DNA from: Sorex araneus
Lineage: Eukaryota > Chordata > Mammalia > Eulipotyphla > Soricidae
Direction: 5' to 3'
Assembly (NCBI RefSeq): GCF_027595985.1
Contig: NC_073304.1
Coordinates: forward strand, 48,711,137 to 48,775,136
Length of the DNA stretch: 64,000 nt
Below the pieces are notes generated by a model. That model worked only from the letters and a program-made list of their open reading frames with translations, was not told the origin of the DNA and searched no databases. Shown here piece by piece: positions 1 to 14,204 of this stretch. The stretch's first letter is position 1, and each line of letters starts with the position of its first letter. The translations under genes and the position numbers were made by a program.

Positions 1-139
1 TGATATTCACATATTTTAAAGACATGTTATCCCAAAGGCTTTAATTAAGCTTATATTAATCTGTCTATATGAGGAAATTTGAGTTTCTTCCCAGGCACAC
101 TACAATTATTACTATGATTCAAGTTAAAGCCAATTTGTG

Positions 140-311
140 GGGGCTGGAGTGATAGCACAGTGGGTAGGGCGTTTGCCTTGCATGCGGCCGACCCGGGTTT
201 GATTCCCAGCATCCCATATGGTCCCCCAGCATCGCCAGGAGTAATTCTTGAGTGTAGAGCCAGGAGTAACCCCTATGCATCCTTGGGTGTGACCTGAAAA
301 GCAAAAAAAAA
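140..311 (+). mobile_element. Shrew tRNA-derived SINE, A-tailed, full length
   Basis: Starts GGGGCTGGAGTGATAGCAC, contains the box-B-like GGTTTGATTCC, and ends in GCAAAAAA. A perfect 14-bp target-site duplication AAAGCCAATTTGTG flanks it at 126-139 and 312-325, so this is a relatively young insertion. Confidence 0.95.
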
Positions 312-575
312 AAAGCCAATTTGTGATTTTTTTCATTTTAAAATTGATGAAATGTAGGCTTGCCAGACATGTGACAAAGAAAAAAATACAGACTGACAGG
401 CAAACTAATGCAATAAATAGGGCCTAAGAAATAGTTGATTTATGGTAAGTTATAACTTATAAGGAGAGTTAAGAGAACTCTAACTAGGAGAACCATCCCA
501 TGTCTCTAAATGGGTTGCTTAAACTTTTCATACATTTTACTTTAGAGTTGATATGTTAAAATGTATTTTTTTTAA

Positions 576-711
576 GTTAGGGGGGTTTGTACCATATCAT
601 CGTATTCAAGGATGACTCCTTGCAGTGCTCAAGGGACCATATGGGGTGCCAGATCAAATTAGGGTCAGCTACCGCCAAACCTTACCCACTGTACCATCTC
701 TCCAGTCCCTA
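576..711 (-). mobile_element. Shrew SINE, diverged
   Basis: Antisense copy. It reads ...GGGACCATATGGGGTGCCAG...TACCATCTCTCCAGTCC, the reverse complement of the SINE body and head, with many substitutions. Confidence 0.8.
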
Positions 712-1086
712 GATGTATTCTTTTTATAATGAAAAAGGTGGTATGACAAAATTCCCAATGTGTGTTGTGACCTAAAATTAACCCTCCACTTACAAACTAT
801 TTGATGCTTCTTTACAAATTGTTAAAATGATTACAAGAAGACTGTTCTCTTCCATCTTTCCATACACGTTTGTTCTCTATTTCTTAAAGTAGGCAATGAA
901 TTTATTTTTTTCTCTCCAAATCCTGGGATCTCTGAGACTGCAGAAACTATTGTTTTGTGATAAAACCTAAATTTTGTGCCATTGATTCTGAAAACATGAT
1001 TTCCCTTCCTAAACTGATCACTTCCAGTTAACTTGTTAAAAATTTGATTTTACTAAATCTGGTCTACTAACTCAAGCACTCAAGCA

Positions 1087-1090
<4 letters not shown>

Positions 1091-1132
<42 letters not shown>
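1091..1132. repeat. (GT)n microsatellite
   Basis: Nearly pure GT dinucleotide run of about 42 bp. Confidence 0.95.
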
Positions 1133-1134
<2 letters not shown>

Positions 1135-1679
1135 TATCACAGTCTTTTTGAAGTATAAAATAATTGACCTGCTTCACATTCTCAGATCTTATGAATCATG
1201 GTTTCCATTTCCTAGGTTGTTCACCATAGAAGTTATTCTCTAAATTACTGTTAAATTAATAACCTTTGCTGGGGTGACTAGCAAGGTTCAGATTTAATTC
1301 AATGCATGACACTTCAATTCCAATTTTGGTACAGCACACCAGGTGTTCTACATTAACATTTGTTCATCTAAATGTCCCTGGAGGTATTCCAAATTGTTCT
1401 CTCCTGTTGTTAAATAACCAAAAAATGTATTTATGCATTGGTGCGGAAAAGCATCTTAAGCGATTACCAAGAATACAAAAAAGAACAAACAAAATATCCG
1501 CCCAATTATTCCCAGAATCAGATTTTGGTATGCTAGGAGCAGCAATGATTTGTTACATAATATCTGCATCTGATGACTCAACTAATCTACAGTTTTAGTC
1601 AATGTAAAAGATTCTTATCCCAAAATGGGGAGAAGGCCTATTGATAGTAACTTGGTGATCAAGTCTCCCAAGATCTTAA

Positions 1680-1850
1680 GGATTGGGGCCCAAAGAGATT
1701 ATACAGCCAGTAGAATACTTGCCTTGGAAGTCAACTCTAATTTGATCCCTGGCACCAAATCTGGTCCCGCGGCACTGCCAAAAGTGACTCCTTGGCACTG
1801 CAAAGAGTAAGCCCTGAGCTATGCCAGGTGTGATCAGCCAAAAAACATAA
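1680..1850 (+). mobile_element. Shrew SINE, diverged
   Basis: Sense copy recognisable by ACTTGCCTTGGAAG, TTTGATCCCTGGCAC and the terminal CCAGGTGTGATCAGCC followed by an A-rich tail. Confidence 0.75.
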
Positions 1851-2392
1851 TATTTTAAAATTTAAATAAAGATTTTTAAAGGTCTTGAGAATTCCTGGAT
1901 CCTCCACTGCCAGGGCCAGGGTTCTCCTGAACTACGCCTCAAATTCACAGTTGGCTCTCCTGTACTGGCAGAAAGTAAGGGGTGGAGCAAGTGCTGTTTT
2001 CAAGGTGCTCAACCTTCAAAGAACATGTCAAGTTCTTCAGAAGTTTCAAAACTGTTTCAATCACTATGTCACTAGGTTCCAAATTTTGAAAACTCCACTG
2101 TCATTGCTCATGTACACAAGACCTTGCACAGAATCGCTGGTAGGAGAAAGCAATAAAGCCTTAGAAACATCATGATTTCGAAGCTATTTCTAAAAACAGG
2201 TCATCCTTGATATATAAACTGGAGATTAAGCTGTAGAGTAAATTTTACAATGACTGTACCCATCAAGTTCTGCGTTTGATAGATTGTTATGGACTGGAAA
2301 TTCATCCCCCATGTGAAATATTTTCCTTGTGGATGATGTCTTTTCAGTGCTCTAGCATATCAGAGCAAAGTAGTTGACTCCCCTCCAATTAA

Positions 2393-4066
<1,674 letters not shown>

Positions 4067-5975
4067 GTGGTTGGCAAGGCCGGAGGTAACCCCACCACTG
4101 CCCACATTCTGAAGTGTTTCCATGACTTGCTCTGCATTCTGGCACGGAGCTGCTGTTCCTCTCCTGCCTTTAGAGAGCCCATGGTATGTGGATGTGATCC
4201 AACCAAAGAGTCCGCAGCGGCAGTTCAAATGGCTGGGCCGTCGGCTTCCTTTGATAACCCTCTAAATAAGCTGCAGTTGAAGAAGCTGAAAAAAATGAAG
4301 GCCTGAATGTGCCCCTGGTGTGTGAGACGAATGTATCTAGGCTCTAGGGCAGGCTCCCATGCTCCACGATACACATCATTTGCCAGTTTTGCCCAAATGA
4401 TTCTAAATTGCTCTGTAGTGCTTGTTTCTTCTTGAGGGTGGGGACCTGCTTCTTTTCAACTGTGGATTTGTCTAACGGAATGTGTTTCCCATGAGTACAG
4501 GGTGCTAGATTTATTCAGAAAGGGCCATTTGGCTACTCGTGGGCTTAACCAGCACAGACTGCTTCTATTTCACAACCCAAAGCTGAGGCCGGCAACTCCA
4601 GGATTGAGGCTTCCTGTGGGCACCAGACAGGAAGAGACCAGCCACTCCTTGTTGCTTCACCATTCTCATCATGGCTAGTCCCATGAGGCTCGGGTAGGCT
4701 GCCTCAGGCCACTGTATGCATGGTCTGTCTCTAGAGATCTTTACTTCATCTTGGCTCTACTATAAACATTCTCCTCATCAAAGGCAAGCCATCTATCTTA
4801 GAAGAGGGGCTTGAATTTGATGATGAGTACAATTTCTGAGGTGTTTAACTTGCTAATTTTTGAAAGCAATTGCAGCACATGAAATTATCCCCATGAAGAA
4901 GTGTTTGTGATCAGGTGCCAAAGCATTTTCAGACCTTCTGGGAGTCATTTTAATCCTAGATGTCAGCCCCACCCCACCAACATTAGCCATAGACTCCCTC
5001 TGCAAAACTGATGCTGTTGATTGTGTCCAAGTTCAAGACATTAGTGGAAAGAGCTGTGGCGGTGTGTCTCCCTGCCTCCTAGAAACCCTGGCATGTGCCA
5101 ATCACCCTTGAAATGGTTCACATGGTTAAAAACAAGCACAACTTTCAACCCCACAGTGAGGCCCCTGGCCATGGAAACCATGGCTGGGGAGTCTGTGAGC
5201 AGTGCTCTTCAAAGAGAAGGATGTGATGAAGGGGAAATGTCCACATGTCTCATACCTGTTCAGGTACCAGGGATAGCAAGAGTCTCCTCTGGAATGGTCA
5301 TTTTAGAACTTCTCTCTGGGATGATAAATCAGCTTGAGAGAGTTGCCTTTGTCCCCTACATTCCATGCTAAATGTGAAAACCCTCCAACAGATTTTCTAC
5401 ATGGAGAAAGTCCTGGGTGGTGGTGACCTCTGTCTCACATGGGCACAAGGCAGTGTGACTGAAAAGGGAAGTGCATGTGTCAGGCAGGAGGGAACTCATA
5501 GTCATGCCGCTAACATGTGTCATCAGCTATACAATAAACTATTTCTATCCATCATACTTCATGGAAATCATACTAATATCACTCCACTCAAATCAGTTAA
5601 TAGCATAGGAGCCTGAGCACTTACGTATCTCTTCTCATCCTACAGGAGGATGTAGTTTCTCAGTTTCTCTAAATGTTTGTAAGATCATGGTGTCTAATAA
5701 ATGACAGGGTTGGAACTGCGATCCTTAGTATCACAGGCACAGAACTGGGGGAGAAGGGACGGATTTTCTGAAAGATTAATGGAACAAGTCCTCTTTCAAC
5801 AATGAAACTGTACTGTAGAAATTCATTTCCTCCATGAATTTTATATATTGTGTACAAATATAAGGTATGTAACGCAACACAAAGAAAGTCCTCTCATCCT
5901 GTAGTTATCAGTGTTCTCTGTTACTGCACAGAAGTGATTTACTCATGATGAAATAAAGTTCACACACATACTTTC
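4067..5975 (+). other. TRIM9: Putative 3' UTR of the SPRY-less TRIM9 isoform
   Basis: About 1.9 kb downstream of the alternative stop with no SINE or L1, in contrast to surrounding introns. AATAAA hexamers occur at 5533-5538, 5696-5701 and 5952-5957. The last is followed by a T/GT-rich stretch (GTTTGTTCTATTTGTTTC), which suits a cleavage site. The exact end is inferred. Confidence 0.45.
5952..5957 (+). promoter_or_regulatory. Candidate poly(A) signal for the short TRIM9 isoform
   Basis: AATAAA with downstream GT/T-rich sequence about 35-50 bp away. Upstream alternatives lie at 5533 and 5696. Confidence 0.4.
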
Positions 5976-6976
5976 TCCATAACTTTGGTTTGTTCTATTT
6001 GTTTCTCCCTCATTTTGATTCATTCAGTGAGACAAGATTTAGAAAGAAAAGAAAATTCAATGAATGGCAGCTTATTGTTTTTTTTAAGAAGATTTGGTCA
6101 ATTTCTAACAAAGAAAGCCTATAGAAAATATTTAAAAGAATTATATCTCTTTGTGTTCTAGAAATCAGTGAGAGAATGTCTTTGACAGTTTTATACATTA
6201 ACTGAACTTATATTTTATTCATCTTATTTTCCACCATTCTTGAAAGGAGACTTACTTGGAAAATCAAAAGACTTTCTTTTGATGCTATTAGGAATAATAT
6301 AGGGGTTCTCCTTGACTTTCTATTGAAACAAACTCCTTTGCTTTCTTCTTAGCAAGAGTTAAATCTTTCCAAAATTGGAAACAAAAAGTATCTATCTCAG
6401 AAAGGCAACGGTTTTTAAAGGAGAACAAATTTCACTTGTTTTACAGGCATTTAGTTGAGCCTTAGATCACCTTTCACTTTTATTTGATCACAAAGTTTTT
6501 GCTGCTGACCTAAAGGCAAACTTATGCAGGCGAGATCACATATTCACACTGTGATAAATTCTGATGGCTTTTTCAAAAGCAAATTGATTTGTCTGTTGAT
6601 GGGGCATGTTTGCTTTGAGAGCTGCTGGGGCCTGTGGGATCAGAGAGCTTCCAGTCTGAGAAGAGAGGCAGACCTCCTGGGGGGACCCCAGACAGTGCAG
6701 GCTTACAAAGACAGGCCAGAAAGAAGACACAGTTTGGATAAAGTAATCGATCGGAAAACACAAAGAATTTAAAGTAAGTAAATTCAATAGAAATTATAAA
6801 GAATGTGCAATGAAAATAGAAGAGGAAAGGGAAGCACATCATTACATGAGTCCAAGATTGCTTAGTTCTCTGAAAGCAAATTTCTTGGGGACGGACCTAA
6901 GACAACCACTAAAGACTACCCTGTTATTACCAGTGTTGTAAATTAAGGTGTCTAAAATAATTTGTTTAAAGACCAG

Positions 6977-7164
6977 TTGCAAGTGCAAGAGTGATAGTAT
7001 AGCAGATAGGGCTTGTACACAGCCTTGCACACAGCCAACCCAGGTTCAATCCCTGGCATCTCTTATGGTCCCCCTCCCCCGAGATGCCAGGAGTAATTCC
7101 TGAGTGCAGAGTCATTCACTGAGCATCGCTGAGTGTGACCCAAAAAGTTAAAAAAAAAAAAAAC
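6977..7164 (+). mobile_element. Shrew SINE, A-tailed
   Basis: GTGATAGTATAGCAGATAGGG, then AGGTTCAATCCCTGGCATC, GTAATTCCTGAGTGCAGAG and GTGTGACCCAAAAAG with a poly(A) end at about 7150-7164. Confidence 0.9.
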
Positions 7165-7616
7165 AACTAAATCAACCATGACTTAAGAAATAGTAAGCAA
7201 CTGAAGATATTACTGAAAATGAAAAAATAAGGCCTGCCCCTGTGATTGTATTTCTCTCAAAAGAAATGCATGCAGCAGTCATCCTGACTGTAGTAGTCTT
7301 TGAGCCTGCCAGCAGTCTTTGCAACCATCTGTGAGAGCACCTGCTGAAAGCATCCAGTAATGAGGCCTTCTTAAGACATCATGTTCTCAGGCTCATTATG
7401 TGTCTGAGAGACTCTACTTCAAAACTCTTTTAAAAAAATGCCAAGGTGAGAACAGGAAAGGAACAGTTTGCTTATTTTTTCTTATTTTTCTCTATGGATC
7501 TAAACAAACAGTATCTTTTTTTTAATAATTAGAAAGGATAATGAAATAGACCAAAGTATTGTTCCTGAGACTCAGACAACTCCATGAGCTAAGTAGCTGA
7601 AATGAGAAAGCCGTTT

Positions 7617-7799
7617 TGTTTCATTTTGTTTTGTTTTGTTTTGTTTTGTGGAAATTTAGCAGTGTACAGGGAATACTCCTGGCTCTGCATTCAGGGATCA
7701 CTCCTGGTGGGGATTGAAGGACCATATGAGATGCTGGGGATTGAACCCAGGTCAGCCATGTGCAAGGCAAGTTCCTTACCTGACTACTCTCTCCAGCCT
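7617..7799 (-). mobile_element. Shrew SINE with (TTTTG)n tail
   Basis: Antisense copy. The complement of the A-rich tail has become a (TTTTG)n run at 7617-7648. The body reads CTCCTGGCTCTGCATTCAGG...TCTCTCCAGCC. Confidence 0.9.
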
Positions 7800-7949
7800 A
7801 AGAAGGCCTCTTTCTAACTGTCCTCTGATCTTAAGCCAAGAATCACTTCACATAGACTTCATCAGGGCACTTCTAATACTGAGGATGACAACAAAGCCAA
7901 CCTAACACAATTTCTTTTTGAAGGGAGGGAAGGAAGGAGGGGCACGTGG

Positions 7950-8074
7950 ATGTCTTCGGGGGCTATGCCAGGCAAAGTGTTTGAGTGTCACTTCATGGAC
8001 CATGTGCTGGAGGTGAAATTCAGGACTCTCCTGTGCAAAGCATGTGCTCTAGCCCCTTGTGCTATCTCCTAGCT
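7950..8074 (-). mobile_element. Old SINE copy, strongly diverged
   Basis: Antisense. GACCATGTGCTGGAGGTGAAATTCAGG and TGTGCTATCTCCTAGC are the recognisable parts. Confidence 0.5.
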
Positions 8075-8085
8075 CTTTCTCAAAA

Positions 8086-8510
8086 AAATTTTTTTTAATT
8101 TATTCTATTATTGAATCACCATGTGGAAAGTTACAAAGCTTTCAGGTTTACGTCTCAGTTATACAATGCTCGAACACCCATCCCTTCACCAGTGCACATT
8201 CCACCACCAAGAATCACAATATACCTCCCCCCCACCCCGCCAGCTCCCCAGCCCCCACCCCACCTGTGTAACTGATAAATTTCACTTTACTTTCACTTTA
8301 CTTTGATTACATTCAATATTTCAACAAAAAACTCACTATTGTTGTTTGGAGTTTCTCCCCCCAAAGTCAGAGACCTGCTGAAAAGGAAGCATTTGATAAT
8401 TTGTTTTCCATTGCTGAAAATGAAGAGATATGAGGTTGAGCGGCCGCACTAGTGGCTGCATGATTTTGGATTTCTGTATTTTAGTATTTTAGTAACTAAG
8501 TACAGTCCTT
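8086..8510 (-). mobile_element. Shrew LINE-1, 5'-truncated 3' end
   Basis: Antisense. It begins with the complement of the A-tail and TTGAATCACCATGTGGAAAG, then the pyrimidine-rich 3' UTR block (CCCCCACCCCGCC). It is the reverse complement of the element at 38960-39305 apart from an extra block of about 28 bp at about 8436-8463 that contains adjacent NotI and SpeI recognition sequences. A degenerate target-site duplication (TTCTCAAAA) may flank it. Confidence 0.8.
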
Positions 8511-8743
8511 CTCAAAATTTTAAGCAAAAAAAAATATATATATATATCTGGGAAAAATTCTTAGGACATAACTATTGAACTTTTTTTATTTTTAAAAGCT
8601 GTTGATCTGCATTTTCATATTGATTTCCAGATAGAGTTTATAACAGAAATGTATGAGCCATTCCATTTTTATATCACCTTAATCCCTTCTTTGAGTTTAA
8701 TTTCTACTAATAAAATCTCTTCTAAAAGTAAAAATTGTTTCTA

Positions 8744-8905
8744 TGGAAATGGAGGGAAAGTACAGCATGTAGGCATTTGCCTTGCATGTGGCCAACTAGG
8801 GTTCTATACCCAGCATTCAATCTCCATCACTCCATATGGTCCACTGAGTCTTCCAGGAGTAAGGCTGAGCACTGCTGGCCCAAAAACCAAAGAAAACAAA
8901 AAAAT
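8744..8905 (+). mobile_element. Shrew SINE, diverged
   Basis: Sense. GCATTTGCCTTGCATGTGGCC, then TATACCCAGCATTC, CCATATGGTCC, and a CCCAAAAACC tail. Confidence 0.8.
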
Positions 8906-9100
8906 GGTTCTAAAAGAAGGGTTTTGAGGGGAAGGTCTTCCAGAAATGCTTAGGAACATGGAGTTAATCTAGATCTTGGTTTCCTAAATTGTGGATCTTG
9001 ACCCTATATGGGATCATGTAATTGAATGTGGGAGTTGTTTTTAAATAAATTTAACTAAGATTTAACATCAGTAAATGTTTGATTTGTATACCTATTTTGT

Positions 9101-9355
9101 GCACAGAGCGATAGCACAGCGGGTAGGGCATCATTTGCTTGCACGCGGCTGACCCAGATTCGATTCCTCCATCCCTCTCAGAGAGCCTGGCAAGCTGCCA
9201 AGAATATCCCGCCCACACAGCAGAGCCTGGCAAGCTACCCATGGTATATTCCATATGCCAAAAACAGTAACAACAAGTCTCACAATGAAGATGTTACTGG
9301 TGCCTACTCGAGCAAATCGATGACCAATGGGACGAGAGTGCTACAGTGCAGTGCT
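9101..9355 (+). mobile_element. Long shrew SINE subfamily without an A-tail
   Basis: Shares the tRNA-like head (GAGCGATAGCACAGCGGG, GATTCGATTCC) but then switches to CTCTCAGAGAGCCTGGCAAG and a second AGAGCCTGGCAAGCTACC, ATATGCCAAAAACAGTAAC and AAATCGATGA. It ends in GAGTGCTACAGTGC with no poly(A). The target-site duplication ACCTATTTTGT lies at 9090-9100 and 9356-9366. Confidence 0.9.
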
Positions 9356-9589
9356 ACCTATTTTGTATGCCTCTATATCCAGACCATGTGAAAATTTTCT
9401 TGGGGTGAAAAGGAGTTGAGAGAGGAGAAAGTTTAAGAAACCCTGATCTAGCCTATACTTCATAAGGCAATAGTGGGCCAGATGATTAGGTGCTTTATAG
9501 TAGCAATGGAGTGCTGCTTGGATCCAGAAGTGCAGGGGACCATCAAATCTATATCAGGTGGTACTGGGTATAGTTTAAAAGTCACAAGG

Positions 9590-9684
9590 GTACCAAGGCC
9601 ATTCCAGAAATATTTGGGGAACCATGTGGTGCTGGGGATTGTACTCAGGGCCTGGAGCATGCAAAGCATGCACTCTATCCTTTA
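9590..9684 (-). mobile_element. Old SINE fragment
   Basis: Antisense. CATGTGGTGCTGGGGATTG, ACTCAGGGCCTGGAGCATGC and ACTCTATCC resemble the reverse complement of the SINE head, but are heavily diverged. Confidence 0.45.
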
Positions 9685-10489
9685 AAGAAGGCTTTTTGAA
9701 CTAATATTTTCAACAGAAATAATATTCTGATGGTTTTACATCTAATAGCTACATAAAATAAGCTACAGCATATAGCAGGAGAAATGAAAAAGATCTAAAG
9801 AGGAGGGAAGACTTCTCAGAAAAGAGAGAACATATGCAAGGCAAAAAGATGTGTATAAAGCATTCAATTCAAAATCTGCCCTCAGCTGCTTAGGAAAGGG
9901 AAACTTCATTCACTCAAAAACATGTGTTGAGTATCTTGATTTTGTTAGACCTTGAGCTGGGACCAGGGTCACAGACATGCATGATGCAGGGCCCTGCCAC
10001 AGGCAATGCTCCTCCTGCTCCTGAATTTCTCGGCACTCACTCAGAAAACCTAATCCTATTCCTCCACCTCACCTCTCTAGAACTTAGCTATCCATTCAGC
10101 AATCTGGTCATCTTATAATCAAGATATCATTGATGATGATTGTAAGGAAATAGGACAGAGTTAAGACATAGATGCTCTGTGCCATGCCCTCGGAGCCCCT
10201 GAGACACTTCTGGTGAATTTACATGCATTTTTGCAAAAAGCACAACAGACAATAGGCATAGAATTAGATAAATGAAAAAGGATTGATATGGAACTGAGTT
10301 AAGATGGTTTCCAACAGTGAGGCTAAGAGGTAAATGAAAAAAATTAAAAAAACAAAAATCAAAGGAGCATTCTGTCTAACATAATATGACCTGAGTTTAA
10401 AAGTCACAAGGTATATAACATGTTTGAGAAATATTTTAACACATTTAAAAGTCAATATACTTATTTTATTTCAAATTCTTGGTGACTAT

Positions 10490-10535
10490 GCATTTTATAT
10501 ATACATATACACACACACACATATATATATGTCAG
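10490..10535. repeat. AT/AC-rich low-complexity repeat
   Basis: Mixed (TA)n and (CA)n runs. Confidence 0.85.
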
Positions 10536-11243
10536 TGAATTATAAGTTTATAACATGAAATTAGAAAAACCCAGTTTTGTATTGGTTCAAACTTATAAAA
10601 ACTTTCTTCATTGTATATGAAAAGATTCCAAGAGAAATAAGAGCAAACAAGTATTCTTAGAATGCTAAAATACAAAGAAAGAATTGTAAAAATAACTATT
10701 CCATTTCACCATAAGATTCTCTATGGGCGTATGGGGAAATAGGAATTTTTTTGCTCACCCTAAGACAATTATAGGGTTTCAGACTACACCTCCTGTGCCC
10801 CCTTGCCAAGGTCCAACCCTCTCTATGTCAGTTGCTGCATGTCCCAGATTTACCTCTGTAACCTGATACTGTGACAGGCTACCACAAATTTAGTAACTGA
10901 AGACAAAACAAATTTATTGCCTTAGAGTTCTGGAATATAGAATAGGTTATAGAATAGATTATAAAAAACAGACTAAAATAAAATGCTAAGAAGGACTCAC
11001 TTATGCTGACAGTGAAGTGTGAACAGGGCTGCATTCCTTCAGTCATTGGAAGATAGAATTTGCTCTCTTTCCTTCCCTAGCATCTAGAAACCTTGTATAT
11101 TCCTTGGTTCCTGGCCCTTTCCTACACTTTCAAAGCCAACAGCAAAGCATTCTCTACATTCTTCTTTTTTTTTTAAATAATTTTAAAAGTGATATTTATT
11201 TGGTTTTATAAGAATATTAACTAGGGGCAAATGACAGATGCTT

Positions 11244-11842
11244 TTTGGGGGATTTATTTGTTTGTTTATTTATTGAATAACCATGAGATATAGTTACAAA
11301 GCTTTCATGTTTGAGTTTCAATCATACAATGATCAAACACCCATACCTCCAACAGAGTACATTTTCTACCACCAGTGTTCCCGGTATCCCTCCCAACCCC
11401 CCCATCCCACCTCCTACCCCTGCCTCTATGTCAGACAATTTCCCCCTTTCTCTCTACTTTGGGGCATTATGGTTTGCAATACAGGTACTGAGAGGCCATC
11501 ATGTTTGGCCCTTTATCTACTTTCAGCACACATCTCCAATTCCAAGCGATCCCTCCAACCATCGTTGACTTTGTTATCCCTTCTCTATCCCAGCTGCCTT
11601 CTCCCCACAGCTCATGAGGCAGGCTTCCAACTGTAGAGCAATATTCCTGGTCCTGTCTCTACTGTGCTTGGGTCCACACTCTTTCTGACTCTAATTCTCC
11701 TGTGTCCCGTCTATTTGCAATTCCCTGGATAATGCAGGATAATTTAGCCATCTCAAAGTCTTTCATTGGCATCTTTAGAGTACATTTTGCTTTATAAGGT
11801 AAATTCATAGATTCTGAGGATAACACAGACACTGAGAAAAGG
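11244..11842 (-). mobile_element. Shrew LINE-1, 5'-truncated 3' end
   Basis: Antisense 3' end with TATTGAATAACCATGAGATA, TACAAAGCTTTCATG and a C-rich block. It continues into CAATACAGGTACTGAGAGG and ACACATCTCC, as in the element at 44091-44680. The target-site duplication CAGATGCTT lies at 11235-11243 and 11844-11852. The reading frames across it are not intact L1 protein. Confidence 0.8.
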
Positions 11843-11939
11843 GCAGATGCTTATGCTCTCTCCCATATTTTAAGGAGGAAATTATTCTTGCTATAACTAT
11901 CATTATTATCCTACTCGTGCTTGTGCGCACACGCGTTTA

Positions 11940-11972
11940 TGTGTGTGGTTGTGTTGTGTGTGTGTGAGTGTG
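11940..11972. repeat. (TG)n tract beside a SINE
   Basis: Imperfect TG dinucleotides at the tail side of the antisense SINE at 11974, probably grown from its tail. Confidence 0.75.
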
Positions 11973-11973
11973 A

Positions 11974-12129
11974 TGCGGCAAACCTGGCATTGCTCAGGGC
12001 TTGTTACTGCTCTGCGCTCAGGGATCACTCCTGGTGGTGCTCATGGGACATATGGGGTGCCAGGGATTGAACTTGGGTTGTCCACATGCAAAGTAAAAAC
12101 CCTACCCACTGTACTGTGTGCTCTGGTCC
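11974..12129 (-). mobile_element. Shrew SINE
   Basis: Antisense. GATCACTCCTGGTGGTGCTC, ATATGGGGTGCCAGGGATTG and ACCCACTGTACTGTG. Confidence 0.85.
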
Positions 12130-12259
12130 CTGTCGTCTTCTCCTAGATGCAGGAAAGCAGCTTCTGAGAAGTTCACACATCAGACTGAGCTTTCCAGACA
12201 CTGCCCCTGGGAGTTGACACTGGAACAGGGATGTTTGTACTCTCTAAAACAAGGGGAAA

Positions 12260-12426
12260 TGGAGCTGGAGAGAGAGCACATTGCTGTGTAGGGCACTTGT
12301 CTTGCACATGGCTGACCTAGGTTCTACCCCTAGAACCCCATATGATCCCCTGAGCCAGCCAGGAATGATCCCTGAGCACAGAGCCAGGAGACCCTGAGAA
12401 CTGGTGGGTGTGGCCCAAACACTCAA
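12260..12426 (+). mobile_element. Shrew SINE
   Basis: Sense. GGAGCTGGAGAGAGAGCAC, CTTGCACATGGCTGACC, CCCATATGATCCCCTGAGC and GGGTGTGGCCCAAAC, then an A-rich tail. Confidence 0.85.
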
Positions 12427-12482
12427 TAAATAAATAGTTAAATAAAATAAAGGGTAAATAAATAGTTAAATAAAATAAAGGG
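12427..12482. repeat. Tandem duplication of a 28-bp SINE-tail unit
   Basis: Two identical 28-bp units (12427-12454 and 12455-12482), each starting TAAATAAATAGTTAAATAAA and ending AAAGGG, directly after the SINE. A replication-slippage product of the tail. Confidence 0.9.
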
Positions 12483-13269
12483 AGGGAAGAAGGAGATTGT
12501 CCTGTTTGTCTGCTCAGTACCAGGAAACTTGTTACAATGAAGCAGCATCGCATAGCTGCCTCCTGTGTTTAATCAGACACTAGAAATAGGACCTTAGCAT
12601 TCAAAGAACCCTGTTTGTTCAGTTGAAAAGAGCAGTCCTGTTTTCAGAAGGAGGTTAGGAGCAGTTGGCATTTTTAGCCTCGGGTTCCATCCTTTTATCA
12701 CTGCTCTGTGTTTCCCTTACCTCCCCCAGCCCTTGTGTCACCTAGAGAGGCTCTTCTCTCAGAATGGTGCCAGTGGATGCTCTTGACTGGTCCAAGCCAC
12801 ACCTTTAAGGTTCTTAAAAGACACTACCCAAAGAGGTTTGGAACTCAGGGGTCATCTCAGGTAGAAAGCAGCTATTTATTCACAAGATCTCAACTCTAAG
12901 GAAAAGTGGTCATCAGTGATTTTTTAGAGAATCGGCTTTGATAAGACTGTAATTTTCATTGTTCTACCTCCAAGTCTTTCTATATGGCAATCAAACAACT
13001 GGGATTCATGAAATCAAATCTTAGGAGTCGCTTTCTAAAAGTGAACACAGAGGTGTTATTCAGAAAGATGATGTGACTTTGGCCCAAGAAATGCTCTGCC
13101 ACACTCCCCCACTTTATGTGGTAGCTCTGTTCTCTCACTAATCAAATAACTGAAAAAATACTAAGTGGCACAGATAGACATATCATCAAATGTAGCTCTG
13201 CAAAATTTCTTTGCAGATATTTTATAGTGTTTAGAGTAAGCACAACTACTCCATACTCTGAAGTACAGT

Positions 13270-13337
13270 GTTTGGGTGTTTTTCAGGGCCTCATGCACAT
13301 AAGACTTGTGCTCTACCACTGAGCTTAACCCCAGTCC
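13270..13337 (-). mobile_element. Fragment of a tRNA-derived SINE
   Basis: CTTGTGCTCTACCACTGAGC followed by TTAACCCCAGTCC resembles the antisense head of a tRNA-derived SINE older than the main shrew family. The source family is unclear. Confidence 0.35.
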
Positions 13338-14204
13338 AGTACTGCATTCTTAAATCCTGATTTATTGAGACACCCCACCTCACCAGAACCTGATTTCACG
13401 TCAGTAGAACAACAGGTCGCTCACTCCCTATGGCCAAAATCCCGAAGGGGAAGATGATGCATTTGCCTTTTGATCCCACGATCTACGGTATTTAGAGAAT
13501 TGGAGACTAATATAGTTCAGGGTTTAGAGAATGATTTAAGTCATCTACGTAAACTTTAGACACCCTGGGGTACACAGGAATATCCCCCTTGACCTATGGC
13601 AGAAACCTTACTGTTTGAACATTTCCAAAAGTGTTCAAAATGAGCCTCAGTGGCCTTGTCCACCATCCTGAGATCTAATCTTGCCTGGTCCCCTATCCTG
13701 TTTGGCTCAGTTGATGAAATGACTTCGATGTACCCCTTAATCTCTCTGGACTTGTTTAGAGGGTATTATTTTTGTCTCTATAACTATGGGCCTAGAGAAG
13801 ATATCCTAAGTACGTTACTGTGAGTATCTCTGCCTTTTGTGATTTCTCACTTCAAAATTACCACTGAAAAGACCGTCTTTATGGCTCTGGTAATAGAATA
13901 CATGTTTGAGACAGTTAAATCCCCAGTACCTCATTTTGCCTCTGACACTATCACATGTGTCCCTGGTGGGGTCCCGAACCTCTAAGTGCATCCTAAGCAG
14001 TATCCTTCGGGATTCTGCACCAAACCTTCAGTCTGAGCATATCCAGGGAGTAGTCCCAGGCACCCAAGAGCCACCTCTGCCAGCACTACTGGATGGGATG
14101 TGGTCCATATTTTTTAAAAAATTCACACTGAAAGCTGTTGACTATTTCAGAGGTGCTATGTACCAACAACAGACACCTCTGTCTCCTGAAAAATTGTTTT
14201 GTTT

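Noticed and set aside
140-311. tRNA gene, suggested by A- and B-box-like motifs
   Set aside because: The sequence is a repeated SINE with target-site duplications and does not fold as a complete tRNA. The same holds for every other copy.
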